Part shown: positions 46,795 through 57,636 of the stretch, one piece after another
Layout of the letters: the number at the start of each line of letters is the position of its first letter
Numbering within the stretch: the first letter of the stretch is position 1
Source: Microcoleus sp. AS-A8
GTDB taxonomy: Bacteria > Cyanobacteriota > Cyanobacteriia > Cyanobacteriales > Coleofasciculaceae
Reading direction: 5' to 3'
NCBI GenBank assembly: GCA_039962225.1
Contig: JAMPKV010000007.1
Coordinates: 62,001-126,000, forward strand
Length of the DNA stretch: 64,000 bases
Position numbers and translations under genes: made by a program
The notes under the pieces: generated by a model
The model's database searches: none
Told to the model about the DNA's origin: nothing
The model's input: only the letters and a program-made list of their open reading frames with translations

Positions 46795-46952
46795 GGGGTG
46801 TTTTCAAACCCTTTGATCCCCCCCAGCTCCTCACTAAAGCTCCGGCCTTAAAAAGGGGGGAGAATTTAATCAAAGTCCCCCTTTTTAACTCTGATTTAGA
46901 GGGATCTTCTAGGATGAAATGTAATAACAAGTGGTTTGAAAACACGCCCTAG
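46791..46952. mobile_element. MITE-like element, 162 bp, 20-bp terminal inverted repeats
   Basis: CTAGGGGGTGTTTTCAAACC (46791-46810) and GGTTTGAAAACACGCCCTAG (46933-46952) are inverted with 19 of 20 matches. The interior holds the 17-mer repeat (46829-46845), a CCTTAAAAAGGGGGG stem and no ORF. The left terminus contains the stop codon of the regulator gene. CTAGGGGGTGTTT appears again at 46949-46961. A non-autonomous transposon or its derivative is likely. Confidence 0.7.
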
Positions 46953-46990
46953 GGGGTGTTTGGCGATCGCATTGAGATGTCAGGTGTTCA

Positions 46991-47021
46991 GATTCCCGAC
47001 TTCTTAAAGAAGTCGGGAATC
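46991..47021. repeat. Perfect 15-1-15 palindrome
   Basis: Arms 46991-47005 (GATTCCCGACTTCTT) and 47007-47021 are exact reverse complements around a single A. It lies 40 bases before the next start codon, so it could form a strong leader hairpin. It may equally be a dispersed repeat. Confidence 0.75.
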
Positions 47022-47061
47022 TCGGCTTCACGAAGAGTTTTAATTAAAGGTAAATACGACC

Positions 47062-50000
47062 ATGAATATTGCTGGCTACACCGTCTTAGACGTGATTTAT
47101 GAGGGAATAAACACCGTCATTTATCGTGCTGCTAAAGAGCCAGAGCATACCTGCGTTATCATCAAAACCCTAAAAGCTGAGTATCCCACAATTGAAGAAC
47201 TCACAAAACTGAGGCATGAGTTTAAAATCCTCCAGCCTCTAGATATTGATGGAATTCTGAAACCAATTGCTCTAGAAAGTTACCAGAATGGCTTAGCGCT
47301 AATTCTACCCGATTTTAAAGGAGAAGCACTGACAAGTTTTTTCTCGGCTCAAGCACTTGAGTTGAGCAAATTTTTGCAAATTGGTATTCACTTGGCTTCA
47401 ACCTTAGCTCAGCTTCATCAGAATAATATTATTCATAAAGATATTAAACCCCATAACATCCTGATTGATTCAACAACAGGTAAAGTTAACATTATTGATT
47501 TTAGTATTGCTTCTCGTTTATCTAGAGAAAATAAAACAGTTAATAATTCTAGTTCGTTGGTTCACGAAGTATCCTCCACTGTTGGTGTACCGCAGGACAT
47601 CGGAGTAGGCACGCTTGCCTATATGGCACCCGAGCAAACCGGGAGAATGAATCGTGCGATCGATTATCGGACTGATTTTTACGCTTTAGGCGTTACGTTT
47701 TACGAAATGCTAACGAGTCAGTTGCCCTGTCAGGCGACTGATGACCCACTAGCAATGGTTCACTGCCATATTGCGAAAACTCCAACCCCACCACAGGAAC
47801 TAAATCCAGCCATTCCTCTGGCGGTATCTGACATTGTAATGAAACTCCTTGCTAAGACAGCAGAAGACCGTTATCAGAGTGCGCTGGGACTGAAAGCCGA
47901 TCTAGAAGTTTGTTTGAGGGTGCTGCAAACGTCTGGAGAGGTTGCTCACTTCAAAGTTGGAGAACTGGATTTATTTAGTCAATTTTCGATTCCGCAGAAG
48001 CTGTATGGACGCGAACAGGAAGTTGGTTTGCTAATGGATACTTTTGACCGTGTCAGTTCTGGCAGAACAGAGATGATGCTGGTCAGTGGTTACTCTGGAA
48101 TTGGAAAATCCTCGCTGGTGAATGAGGTTCACAAACCAATTGTGCGTCAGCGAGGATACTTTATTTCTGGTAAGTTTGACCAGTTCAAGCGCAATATTCC
48201 CTATGCTTCTATCATTCAAGCGTTTCAGGACTTGATGCGGCAGCTACTGACGGAAAGCGATGACAAAGTAGCAATTTGGAAATCAAAACTTTTAGAAGCC
48301 CTCGGTTCCAACGGTCAAGTCATTATTGATGTGATTCCCGAAGTAGAACGAATTATTGGACTACAGCCAGCGGTTCCTCAACTTGGTGCATCTGAATCGC
48401 AAAACCGATTCAATCGAGTATTTCAACAATTCATCCACGTCTTTTGCCAACCCGAACATCCGCTTGTTGTCTTTCTAGATGACTTGCAGTGGGCCGATTT
48501 ATCTTCTCTCAAGCTCATTGAGCTAATCGTGACCGATCCGGATAGCCAATATATGCTGCTAATTGGGGCATATCGAGACAATGAGGTCAGTGCCACTCAT
48601 CCCTTAATTCATACATTGGAGCAAATTCAACAGGCTGGAGCGGTTATAAATAACATCATTCTCCAGCCGTTGAATATTGTTCATGTTAGCCAATTAGTCG
48701 CTGATACTCTCCACAGTGCTGCTGCCCAAGCTAAGCCACTAGCTGATTTAGTTTTCAAGAAAACACAAGGTAATCCTTTCTTTTTAACTCAGCTACTCAA
48801 ATCACTTCATCAGGAAGACCTCCTGACATTTAATTTCAGTCAAGGTTGCTGGCAGTGGGATATCGATGTTCTTCAAGGCATTGATATCACTGAGAATGTT
48901 GTCGAACTGATGGTCAGTCAAATTCAAAAGCTGTCCCCCAAGACGCAGAATGTCCTAAAGTTAGCCGCCTGCATTGGGGACAAATTTACGTTAGATGTTT
49001 TAGCCATTGTCAATGAAAAATCTCAGTCAGAGACAGCAACGGATTTGTGGGTTGCCTTACAAGCAGAGCTGATTTTACCGCTTTCGGAGGCTTATAAAAC
49101 TCCGATGGTGTTTGACATAGAACCCTCAACCGCTTTGCAAGTTGAGCCGTTAAGCGTTGGCTACAAGTTTTTGCACGATCGCGTCCAACAAGCCGCTTAT
49201 TGTCTCATTCCAGATTCACAGAAGAAAGAAACTCACCTCAAAATCGGTCAGTTGCTTCTACAAAATACGACGCCTGAAGAACAAAAAGAAAATATCTTCG
49301 CGTTGGTGAATCAACTGAATTACGGCACCGACTTACTTACCTTAGAGTCGGAACGATATAAGCTGGCTGAACTTAATCTTATGGCAGGTCAGAAAGCGAA
49401 AGCAGCGACAGCGTATGAATCTGCTATCCGCTACCTGAAGGTTGCTTTGGGGTTATTGGCAGTAAATAGCTGGCAAAGTCAGTACGAGCTAACACTAGCA
49501 CTTTATGAATCAGCGGTAGAAACAGCGTACCTGAACTGCGATTTTGAGCAGATGGAGAAATGGGCAACAGTTGTCCTGCAACAGGCAAAAACCCCTATCG
49601 ACAAAATGAAAGTTTATGAGGTGAAAATCCAAGCCTACATGGCGCAAGTTAAACAGCTAGAAGCTGTCAAGATGGGATTGCAAGCGCTGGAAAAATTGGG
49701 GGTAAGGTTGCCAGAGGTGCCCAGCGCCTCAGATATTGAGCAAATACTAGCTAAAACAGCGGCTAATTTAACGGGTAAGAATGTAGAAGACTTGATTAAC
49801 TTACCGTTAATGACGGAGGTAGAGAAGGTGGCAGCTACACGGATGCTAGCGAATATGGGGTCTCCTACCTATCAAGCAGCACCTGCACTGTTTCCGTTCG
49901 TTGTATGCGAACAAGTGAATTTATCGATCAACTATGGCAATACACCTGCTTCAGCCTATGGTTATGCTTGTTACGGTCTCATGTCAAACGGGATACTTCA

Positions 50001-53000
50001 AGATGTTGAATTGGCTTATCAATTTGGCAAGTTAGCTTTAAACCTAGTAGAACGATTCAATGCCTTACAACTCAAAGCGAGCGTATATTTTGTGGCAGTG
50101 TCATCAACGATTCATGGAAAAGCTCATGTTAAGGAGACGTTGCCACTTTTACTAGAAGGATACCAAAGCGGGCTGGAAAACGGACATTTTGAATATAGTG
50201 GCTATGCTGCTATGCAAAGGTGCCAACATTTCTATTTCATGGGGCAGGAACTGCCAAGAGTTGAACGAGAAATGGCAACAATCAGTGATAGCCTTGCTCA
50301 ACTCAAGCAAGAAAACGCCTTGAGCTGGAATCAAATCTTTCAGCAGTCTGTCCTTTCCTTGCTCGATGCCGCTGAAAATCCGTGCTGCTTACTCGGTGAA
50401 GCTTACAATGAGGAGAAATCATTGCCGCTTCTTAAGGAAGCCAACGATAGAACTGGGCTTCACTACTTTTATATAAACAAACTTATTCTTTGTTATTTAT
50501 TTGGAGAATACCAGCAAGCCGTAGAAAATGCAGCTCAAGCCGAACACTATTTAGATGGCGTAAACGCGTTCCTAGTTGTTCAAATCTTTCATTTCTATGA
50601 TTCTTTAGTACAACTTGCGCTCTACCCAACAGCGTCACCCTCACAGCAAGAACATCTCTTGAGTAAAGTGACGAGTAATCAGGAAAAAATGCAAAGATGG
50701 GCAGACCATGCTCCGATGAATTTTCAGCATAAGTACGAGCTTGTGGAGGCAGAGAAAGCACGGGTATTGGGGCAATATTGGCAAGCAACAGAGTATTACG
50801 ATCGCGCGATCGCAGGAGCCAGAGAGCATGGATACATCCAAGAAGAAGCTCTAGCCAATGAACTAGCGGCAGAATTTTATTTCTCGCTTGGTAGGGAGAA
50901 GTTTGCTCAAATTTATCTGACTGAATCCTATTATGGATATGCTCGGTGGGGAGCAACAGCGAAACTAAAACAGTTAGAAGGAAAATATACAAATTTTTTA
51001 TCTCGGAGAGCTAACCAAGAAACTCCCAGTAAGGAAGGAGCGCGAAGAACAGTATCAACAACTGATAATACTGCATCTCTAGATTTAGATACAGTTCTCA
51101 AGGCATCACAAGCTCTGTCTGGCGAGATTGTTCTCGAAGAATTACTGGTTAAGTTAATGAAGATTGTAATTGAGAATGCTGGTGCTGAAACTGGATTCTT
51201 AATTTTAGAAAAGTCAGGTGAATTGCTCATAGAGGCTCAAGGAACTACCGAAAAAACTGAGGTTATGGTACTGCAATCGCTACCATTAGCTACTAGCCAG
51301 CAATTACCTGTCTCTATCATTAAGTATGTAGAGAGAACTCATGAAGACGTTATTTTAAAGGATGCATCCTCTACAGGAATTTTCACAACTGATACTTATA
51401 TCATTAACAAAGAAACAAAATCGGTTTTATGTACGCCACTGATTCACCAAGGTAAGCTTGTAGGTATTCTTTATCTAGAAAATAATTTAACGACTGGAGC
51501 CTTTACTTCCAATCACCTAGAATTACTAAAGCTTTTATCATCTCAAGCGGCGATATCAATAGAGAATGCGCGTCTTTATAAAGACTTAGAAGCAGCCAAT
51601 AAAAGCTTAGAAAGCAAAGTCCAACAGCGCACGCTAGAGTTGCAACAAGAAATTAGCGATCGCAAACGCGCAGAGGAAGTGGCTGACGCTGCCAACCGAG
51701 CCAAGAGTGAATTTTTGGCAAACATGAGCCATGAACTCCGAACTCCCCTGAATGGCATTTTAGGCTATACCCAAATCCTGAATAAGGACAACACGCTCAC
51801 AGACTTACAAAAGAGTGGTGTTAATACCATCCATCGCTGTGGCGAACATCTGCTGATGTTGATTAACGATGTTTTGGACTTGTCCAAAATCGAAGCTCGA
51901 AGAATGGAACTCTACCTGAACAATTTCCAACTTCGAGACTTTCTGGAAGGGATTGTTGCAATCTGTCGAATCCGGGCAGAGCAAAAAGGAGTTTTGTTTA
52001 CTTATAAAGTGCTTTCGTCACTTCCCCGATTAATTCGGGCAGATGAGAAACGGTTGCGGCAAGTTCTGATTAATCTACTGAGCAATGCGGTTAAATTTAC
52101 CGAAAACGGTGAGGTAACCTTTAAAGTTGGATATGTCGATAATTTTGAAGGCTCAGCCTTAACTCAAAACTCAAAATCCCTACGGGGCGCGTCTCCTTAT
52201 TCGGAAAAGGTTCCGAATACCGACGCACTTCATACTCAAAACTCTTCCAAACTTCGGTTTCAGGTAGAAGATACGGGCGTTGGAATAACACAAGAGCATC
52301 TCCAGGAAATCTTTCTGCCATTCCGACAAGTGGGCGATCGCTATCGGCAGATTGAAGGAACCGGCTTGGGTTTAGCCATCAGTCGCCAACTCGTTCAATT
52401 GATGGGAAGTGACATCAATGTGCAGAGTACGCCTGGAAAAGGAACCATTTTCTGGGTTGATTTAGATCTGGCTGAAGTTGACTGCCCGTCTGATATTGCC
52501 TCTCCCGATCGTCGCTGTGTTCGTGGATTCAAAGGCTGCAAGCGAACAATCCTGGTAGTAGACGACAGGGAGGAAAACCGCCTAGTTCTGATTAATCTAC
52601 TACAGCCGTTAGGATTTGAAGTGATAGAGGCGATCGATGGTCGAGATGCTCTACACAAGGCACACCAGTTTCGACCTGATGCAATTTTGATGGATTTGGT
52701 GATGCCTGTTATGGATGGGTTCGAGGCAACCCGTCAAATTCGGATGTCTCCAAGCTTACAGCAGACAGTTATTATTGCGACCTCAGCTAGCGCATTTGAT
52801 ATGGATCGAGAGCAGAGTCGAGAAGTCGGCTGCCATGATTTTCTACCGAAGCCAATCCACGAAGCAGAGCTATTGGAGCGATTATCCCTTCATCTGAAGC
52901 TAGAGTGGATTTATGAAGAATCAAGCGCTGAGCGAAAGGACTCAGTTCAACCTACTCTACTGGAAGGACAAAGCCCTCCAGCACCCAACACTCAAGATGC

Positions 53001-53214
53001 TTCTCCATTGATAGCTCCCCCTGCTGAAGAAATTGCAGCTTTACTCAACTTGGCAATGATGGGCGACCTCCAAGCAATTGCTGAACGAGCAGCTACATTA
53101 GAAACGCTCGATCCACAGTTGATTCCCTTTGCTACCCATCTTCGCCAACTTGCTAAAGGCTTCAAAGCGCGGCAAATTCGGGAGTTTATCAAACAATTTC
53201 AGAGGTCAGAATAA
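47062..53214 (+). CDS. Ser/Thr kinase-AAA ATPase-GAF-histidine kinase-REC fusion
   Basis: A 2050-residue signalling protein. Residues about 1-270 form a Ser/Thr kinase domain: HKDIKPHN with Asp 127, but DFS (146-148) in place of DFG. Next an AAA/STAND ATPase (about 315-620): Walker [10 protein letters not shown] with Lys 349, Walker [13 protein letters not shown] long helical, TPR-like region follows (about 700-1310), then GAF (about 1350-1500), a coiled coil, HisKA ([12 protein letters not shown], His 1557), HATPase (GTGLGLAI) and REC ([12 protein letters not shown], Asp 1878), with an Hpt-like tail. This layout is widespread in filamentous cyanobacteria; signals are mostly unknown. The gene ends five bases before the next kinase gene. 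A palindrome-bearing insertion sits in the HATPase domain (residues about 1693-1730). Confidence 0.93.
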   Translation: MNIAGYTVLDVIYEGINTVIYRAAKEPEHTCVIIKTLKAEYPTIEELTKLRHEFKILQPLDIDGILKPIALESYQNGLALILPDFKGEALTSFFSAQALELSKFLQIGIHLASTLAQLHQNNIIHKDIKPHNILIDSTTGKVNIIDFSIASRLSRENKTVNNSSSLVHEVSSTVGVPQDIGVGTLAYMAPEQTGRMNRAIDYRTDFYALGVTFYEMLTSQLPCQATDDPLAMVHCHIAKTPTPPQELNPAIPLAVSDIVMKLLAKTAEDRYQSALGLKADLEVCLRVLQTSGEVAHFKVGELDLFSQFSIPQKLYGREQEVGLLMDTFDRVSSGRTEMMLVSGYSGIGKSSLVNEVHKPIVRQRGYFISGKFDQFKRNIPYASIIQAFQDLMRQLLTESDDKVAIWKSKLLEALGSNGQVIIDVIPEVERIIGLQPAVPQLGASESQNRFNRVFQQFIHVFCQPEHPLVVFLDDLQWADLSSLKLIELIVTDPDSQYMLLIGAYRDNEVSATHPLIHTLEQIQQAGAVINNIILQPLNIVHVSQLVADTLHSAAAQAKPLADLVFKKTQGNPFFLTQLLKSLHQEDLLTFNFSQGCWQWDIDVLQGIDITENVVELMVSQIQKLSPKTQNVLKLAACIGDKFTLDVLAIVNEKSQSETATDLWVALQAELILPLSEAYKTPMVFDIEPSTALQVEPLSVGYKFLHDRVQQAAYCLIPDSQKKETHLKIGQLLLQNTTPEEQKENIFALVNQLNYGTDLLTLESERYKLAELNLMAGQKAKAATAYESAIRYLKVALGLLAVNSWQSQYELTLALYESAVETAYLNCDFEQMEKWATVVLQQAKTPIDKMKVYEVKIQAYMAQVKQLEAVKMGLQALEKLGVRLPEVPSASDIEQILAKTAANLTGKNVEDLINLPLMTEVEKVAATRMLANMGSPTYQAAPALFPFVVCEQVNLSINYGNTPASAYGYACYGLMSNGILQDVELAYQFGKLALNLVERFNALQLKASVYFVAVSSTIHGKAHVKETLPLLLEGYQSGLENGHFEYSGYAAMQRCQHFYFMGQELPRVEREMATISDSLAQLKQENALSWNQIFQQSVLSLLDAAENPCCLLGEAYNEEKSLPLLKEANDRTGLHYFYINKLILCYLFGEYQQAVENAAQAEHYLDGVNAFLVVQIFHFYDSLVQLALYPTASPSQQEHLLSKVTSNQEKMQRWADHAPMNFQHKYELVEAEKARVLGQYWQATEYYDRAIAGAREHGYIQEEALANELAAEFYFSLGREKFAQIYLTESYYGYARWGATAKLKQLEGKYTNFLSRRANQETPSKEGARRTVSTTDNTASLDLDTVLKASQALSGEIVLEELLVKLMKIVIENAGAETGFLILEKSGELLIEAQGTTEKTEVMVLQSLPLATSQQLPVSIIKYVERTHEDVILKDASSTGIFTTDTYIINKETKSVLCTPLIHQGKLVGILYLENNLTTGAFTSNHLELLKLLSSQAAISIENARLYKDLEAANKSLESKVQQRTLELQQEISDRKRAEEVADAANRAKSEFLANMSHELRTPLNGILGYTQILNKDNTLTDLQKSGVNTIHRCGEHLLMLINDVLDLSKIEARRMELYLNNFQLRDFLEGIVAICRIRAEQKGVLFTYKVLSSLPRLIRADEKRLRQVLINLLSNAVKFTENGEVTFKVGYVDNFEGSALTQNSKSLRGASPYSEKVPNTDALHTQNSSKLRFQVEDTGVGITQEHLQEIFLPFRQVGDRYRQIEGTGLGLAISRQLVQLMGSDINVQSTPGKGTIFWVDLDLAEVDCPSDIASPDRRCVRGFKGCKRTILVVDDREENRLVLINLLQPLGFEVIEAIDGRDALHKAHQFRPDAILMDLVMPVMDGFEATRQIRMSPSLQQTVIIATSASAFDMDREQSREVGCHDFLPKPIHEAELLERLSLHLKLEWIYEESSAERKDSVQPTLLEGQSPPAPNTQDASPLIAPPAEEIAALLNLAMMGDLQAIAERAATLETLDPQLIPFATHLRQLAKGFKARQIREFIKQFQRSE
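52198..52219. repeat. Intragenic 9-4-9 palindrome in the kinase HATPase region
   Basis: TATTCGGAA-AAGG-TTCCGAATA is a perfect hairpin inside the 47062-53214 kinase gene. With its flanks (about 52139-52250) it encodes an extra loop rich in Ser and Asn, between two conserved strands of the ATPase domain. Confidence 0.65.
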
Positions 53215-53219
53215 GCGCT

Positions 53220-56200
53220 ATGACTGACACGGGAGTCATCTTAATCGTGGATGACACACTGACCAATTTAGAAGTCCTGTTTGGCTGTTTGACCAATGCT
53301 GGCTTCAGAATCTTAGTGGCGGAAGATGGGATGAGTGCGATCGAGAACGCACAGTATGCCTTACCTGATTTAATTCTGCTAGATATCCTAATGCCCGGTG
53401 TAGACGGGTTTGAAACGTGCCGTCGTCTGAAAGCGGATGAAGCAACAGCAGAAATTCCCGTCATTTTTATGACCGCACTGACTGAAACTATAGATAAAGT
53501 AAAAGGCTTCAGCTTGGGTGCGGTGGACTATATTACGAAGCCCTTTCAACAAGAAGAAGTGTTAGCTAGGGTTCAAACCCATGTGAATCTCCGACATCTG
53601 ACCCAGCAGCTTCGAGAACAAAATACACGACTAGAACAGGAAATCCAGGAACGTCAGCAGAAGGAGGCGGCACTGTCCGAGAGTGAGGAGCGATTCCGCC
53701 TGCTGGTTGAGAAGGTCAAAGACTACGCGATTTTTATGCTCGACCCCAGCGGACGGGTTGTGAGCTGGAATAGTGGAGCAGAGCGGATTAAAGGATATCG
53801 GGCAGACGAGATTATCGGTCAGTCCTTCTCCCGCTTTTATCCCGACGAGGAGATTCAGCACGGTTATCCTCAACGATTGCTAGAAATAGCAGCCGCCGAG
53901 GGTCAAGTAGAAGATGAAGGGTGGCGCGTTCGTAAAGATGGATCGCGATTTTGGGCGAATGTTGTGATTACCGCCTTGCGAGATGAGACGGGAAACCTGC
54001 GTGGCTTTACAAAAGTGACGCGAGATATTACGGATCGCAAACGGGCAGAGGAGGAGCGCGATCGCTTTTTCAACCTCTCTATGGATATGCTAAGCGTTTC
54101 TGGTACCGATGCTTACTTCAAGCGTTTGAATCCAGCGTTTGAGCAAGTACTTGGCTACACCAACGAAGAACTACGACGACAACCATTTCTCGACTTGGTT
54201 CATCCCGATGACCGGGCTGCAACCCTTGCTGAAGTTGAAAAACTTGCTGAGGGTCATCTAACCCTTGATTTTGAGAATCGCTATCGCTGTAAAGACGGTT
54301 CGTACCGATGGGTTTCCTGGAAAGCCTTTCCCATTGTTGAAGAAAACTTAATTTATGCGATCGCCCGCGATGTTACCGAGCGCAAACAGGCAGAAGCAGA
54401 ACGCCTGCAACTTCTCGCTCAAGAGCAACAGGCAAGGGCTGAAGCAGAGGCAGCTCGGAACCAGAGCGTTAATATTCTGGAAAGCATTACGGATGCGTTC
54501 TTTGCACTGGATAAAGATTGGCGATATACCTACTTAAATCGACAAGCAGAACTGCTCTTGCAGCGAAAGCGGGAGGAGTTGCTCGGTCAAGTGATGTGGG
54601 ATGAGTTTCCTGAAGCGGTTGGCTCAACCTTTGACCGAGAGTATCACCGGGCAGTGTCGGAGCAGGTGAGTGTTGAGTTTGAATCGTTCTATCCGCCGCT
54701 GAATGTCTGGTTTGAGGTACACGCCTATCCTTCTAGAGAGGGTCTATCCGTCTATTTCCGAAATATTAGCGATCGCAAACGGGCAGAGGCAGCATTACGG
54801 GAAAGCGAAGAACGGTTTCATCAGGCGTTTGAAAATGCCGCGATCGGGATGGCATTGGTATCGCTGGATGGTTATTGGCTGCAAGTCAATCGTTCTCTGT
54901 GTGAGATGCTGGGTTACTCAGAGCAGGAATTGCTAGCACTCACCTTCCAGGCCGTTACCCATCCAGATGATTTGCACCTTGGACTCAACTATTTTCAGCA
55001 AATGCTGTCCGGCGAGATTCGCTCATGCCAGTTTGAAAAGCGGTATTTGCATAAGCTCGGACATACGGTTTGGGGAATGTTGAGTAGTTCAATGGTTCGT
55101 GATGGGCAAAACCAGCCATTGTACATCGTTACCCAAATTGAAGACATTACCGAGCGCAAACAGGCTCTTGAGGAACTCCGCAATCTGAGCAAGGCACTGG
55201 AAAGTGCTGTTGAGGGTATCGCTCAAGTCGATAGTCAGGGGCGTTACTTCAAAACTAATCCAGCTTATGCCCGCATGTTGGGTTATCAACCCGAAGAATT
55301 GGTTGGGATGAATTGGAAACAAACGATTTATCCAGATGAATTGGAAACCATAGAGACTGCCTACCAACGGATGCTGATTGACGGTAAGGCAGAGTTTGAA
55401 GCTAGAGCATTACGCAAAGATGGAACCGTCTTCGATAAGCAAGTGGTGATGGTTAAAGCCTACGACCAACAACAGCAGTTCATTGGGAACTACTGTTTCA
55501 TGAAGGATATTAGCGATCGCCGCGAAATTGAACGATTGAAGGACGAATTCATCTCAGTTGTCAGCCATGAACTGCGAACACCGCTCACCTCCATTTCCGC
55601 TGCTTTGGACTTACTAGCCGGTGGGGTCTTGCAAAACCAACCAGAAGATGCTCAACAGATGTTGAACATTGCGGCGAATAACAGCGATCGCTTAGTTCGT
55701 CTGATCAATGACATCTTAGACATCGAACGCATTGAGTCAGGCAAAATCATTATGACGAAACAAGCCTGCGATGCTGGTGACTTAATGAATCAATCTGTAG
55801 AGGCAATACAGGAGATAGCAGAAAGGGATGGAGTCACCCTATCCGTTTCTCCTGTGTCAGTCCGCCTCTGGGCAGACCCCGATCGCATCATCCAAATCCT
55901 CACGAACTTACTCAGTAATGCCATTAAGTTCTCACCTCAAGGCAGTACAGTCTGGCTAAGTGCAGAGTTGATCAGGAGTCAGGGGTCAGGGATCGTTTAT
56001 CCCTCATCCTCTCCTGACACTCTGCTTATTAAAGTTAGAGACCAAGGACGCGGGATTCCGTCTGACAAGATTGAATCTATTTTTGAACGCTTTCAGCAGG
56101 TTGATGCCTCGGATTCGCGTCAAAAGGGGGGAACGGGTTTGGGTTTAGCCATCTGCCGCAGTATCTTACAGCATCATGAAGGACGGATTTGGGCAGAAAG

Positions 56201-57113
56201 CACATTAGGAGAAGGTAGCACGTTCTACTTTACCCTACCCATCCTTAGCGATGTCCAACGTCCTGAGTTTGTCCCGCCTGATGATGGGCCCGCTTCGCTA
56301 ACAGTTTTGAGTACTCAGTTAGGAGATTCAACTCAAAATTCTCCCCTTGTTCTGGTCTGTGATGATGACTCCTCTGTTCGGACTGTGGTACAAGCCATGC
56401 TAGAACGACAAGGCTACCGAGTGCTGACCGTCGCATCGGGACATGAGGCGGTACAACAGTCCGTTACCCATCCGCCTGATATAATTCTTCTCAACCTCAT
56501 GATGCCAGAGATGGATGGGTGGGAAACTCTGGCCGTTCTGAAACAGCAGACAGAAACTCAAACGATTCCAGTTATTATTCTCAGTGGGCTGTTACCGGAT
56601 GCAAGAGAAGCCCCCCATCCGGATGTCAGCGATTGGATTGTGAAACCTCCAGAACCCAGGATATTACGTCAAGCTCTAGAGCGAGTATTAGCTGATCGCA
56701 ATCAAACCATTAAAGTTCTGATTGTCGAAGATGATTTAGAACTGGCACAGGTACTCGCCACCATGTTTTCTCGCCACGGGATAGAAACCTTTCAGGCCCA
56801 AACCGGACGGGACGCCATTCACTTGAGCCAGCGCATTCTTCCCGATCTACTAGTACTCGACTTGGCACTGCCAGAATACAATGGTTTTGCTGTAGTGGAC
56901 TGGCTGCGGCAGCATAATCGCTTGCGTCAGGTTCCACTCGTTGTCTATACTGCCCAAGATTTAGATGAGAGCGATCGCCAACGGTTAAAACTAGGACAGA
57001 CGCTTTTCTTTACTAAAGGACGCATTACTTCACAAGAATTTGAACAGCGAGCGATCGACCTGCTCAACCGCATGATTCGAGGCAAGACGGGAGATACCCC
57101 TGATGACCACTAG
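53220..57113 (+). CDS. Multi-PAS hybrid histidine kinase (REC-PAS-HisKA-HATPase-REC-REC)
   Basis: A 1297-residue soluble hybrid kinase. N-terminal REC (1-120, LIVDDTLTN, LILLDILMPGVDG), a coiled coil, then five PAS/PAC units (about 155-770), each closing with a DITDRKRAE-type motif. HisKA follows ([13 protein letters not shown], His 783), then HATPase ([22 protein letters not shown], about 885-1010). REC 2 (about 1050-1165) has Asn 1092 where the phosphorylated Asp is expected (ILLNLMMPEMDG). REC 3 (about 1170-1285) keeps its Asp (LLVLDLALPEYNG). No membrane segment is seen, so sensing is cytoplasmic, perhaps redox or light through PAS. The stop overlaps the next REC gene by 11 bases. A heptamer-repeat insertion lies at residues about 918-933. 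Confidence 0.93.
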   Translation: MTDTGVILIVDDTLTNLEVLFGCLTNAGFRILVAEDGMSAIENAQYALPDLILLDILMPGVDGFETCRRLKADEATAEIPVIFMTALTETIDKVKGFSLGAVDYITKPFQQEEVLARVQTHVNLRHLTQQLREQNTRLEQEIQERQQKEAALSESEERFRLLVEKVKDYAIFMLDPSGRVVSWNSGAERIKGYRADEIIGQSFSRFYPDEEIQHGYPQRLLEIAAAEGQVEDEGWRVRKDGSRFWANVVITALRDETGNLRGFTKVTRDITDRKRAEEERDRFFNLSMDMLSVSGTDAYFKRLNPAFEQVLGYTNEELRRQPFLDLVHPDDRAATLAEVEKLAEGHLTLDFENRYRCKDGSYRWVSWKAFPIVEENLIYAIARDVTERKQAEAERLQLLAQEQQARAEAEAARNQSVNILESITDAFFALDKDWRYTYLNRQAELLLQRKREELLGQVMWDEFPEAVGSTFDREYHRAVSEQVSVEFESFYPPLNVWFEVHAYPSREGLSVYFRNISDRKRAEAALRESEERFHQAFENAAIGMALVSLDGYWLQVNRSLCEMLGYSEQELLALTFQAVTHPDDLHLGLNYFQQMLSGEIRSCQFEKRYLHKLGHTVWGMLSSSMVRDGQNQPLYIVTQIEDITERKQALEELRNLSKALESAVEGIAQVDSQGRYFKTNPAYARMLGYQPEELVGMNWKQTIYPDELETIETAYQRMLIDGKAEFEARALRKDGTVFDKQVVMVKAYDQQQQFIGNYCFMKDISDRREIERLKDEFISVVSHELRTPLTSISAALDLLAGGVLQNQPEDAQQMLNIAANNSDRLVRLINDILDIERIESGKIIMTKQACDAGDLMNQSVEAIQEIAERDGVTLSVSPVSVRLWADPDRIIQILTNLLSNAIKFSPQGSTVWLSAELIRSQGSGIVYPSSSPDTLLIKVRDQGRGIPSDKIESIFERFQQVDASDSRQKGGTGLGLAICRSILQHHEGRIWAESTLGEGSTFYFTLPILSDVQRPEFVPPDDGPASLTVLSTQLGDSTQNSPLVLVCDDDSSVRTVVQAMLERQGYRVLTVASGHEAVQQSVTHPPDIILLNLMMPEMDGWETLAVLKQQTETQTIPVIILSGLLPDAREAPHPDVSDWIVKPPEPRILRQALERVLADRNQTIKVLIVEDDLELAQVLATMFSRHGIETFQAQTGRDAIHLSQRILPDLLVLDLALPEYNGFAVVDWLRQHNRLRQVPLVVYTAQDLDESDRQRLKLGQTLFFTKGRITSQEFEQRAIDLLNRMIRGKTGDTPDDH
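55972..56017. repeat. Intragenic heptamer repeat in the second kinase gene
   Basis: TCAGGAGTCAGGGGTCAGGGA followed by CTCCTGA at 56011-56017 belongs to the same heptamer family as 2996-3012, 14870-14887 and 27781-27820. It encodes the extra loop RSQGSGIVYPSSSPD in the HATPase domain without breaking the frame. Confidence 0.65.
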
Positions 57114-57483
57114 ACGCATTATGATTATTGATGACGAATACGATATTCGGGCAGTAGCTCAACTCACCCTCAAAACGGTCGGTGGCTGGGATGTATCGAT
57201 TGCTGCATCCGGTGCGGAAGGACTGCGTCAGGCAGCCGATGAGCAGCCTGATGTCATCTTATTAGATGTGATGATGCCGGATATGGATGGCATAGAAACG
57301 TTTCGGGCGTTGCAGGCGAATCCAGCGACCCAGTCTATTCCTGTAATTTTAATGACAGCAAAGGTGCAAGCGGCAGAGCAGCGACGGTTCGCTGAACTCG
57401 GCGTGGCAGGAATTATTCCCAAGCCATTCAAGGCAATGAAACTCCCCGGTCAGATTGCGAAAACTCTCGGCTGGGATGAGTAA
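57103..57483 (+). CDS. Single-domain response regulator (CheY-like)
   Basis: A 126-residue stand-alone receiver: acidic pocket IIDDEYD, phospho-acceptor VILLDVMMPDMDG, switch Thr/Ser region VILMTAK and Lys in IIPKPFK. It has no output domain, so it likely acts as a phosphorelay intermediate or by protein contacts. The start lies inside the preceding hybrid kinase gene (11-base overlap), so the two are translated together and the kinase is the likely phosphodonor. Confidence 0.93.
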   Translation: MTTRRIMIIDDEYDIRAVAQLTLKTVGGWDVSIAASGAEGLRQAADEQPDVILLDVMMPDMDGIETFRALQANPATQSIPVILMTAKVQAAEQRRFAELGVAGIIPKPFKAMKLPGQIAKTLGWDE

Positions 57484-57636
57484 CCAGATTTTTTCGGTTT
57501 GATTTGGAGTCTACACAAGTTCTGCATTTTTCCGCTCTAACTTAGAGACTAACCCGGATTAGACATGAAATCGTCAGTTTCGGCATCTACCCTCTGGCCG
57601 ATATTTCTACAACCTCTCCCCTATTGAGTCCTTATT

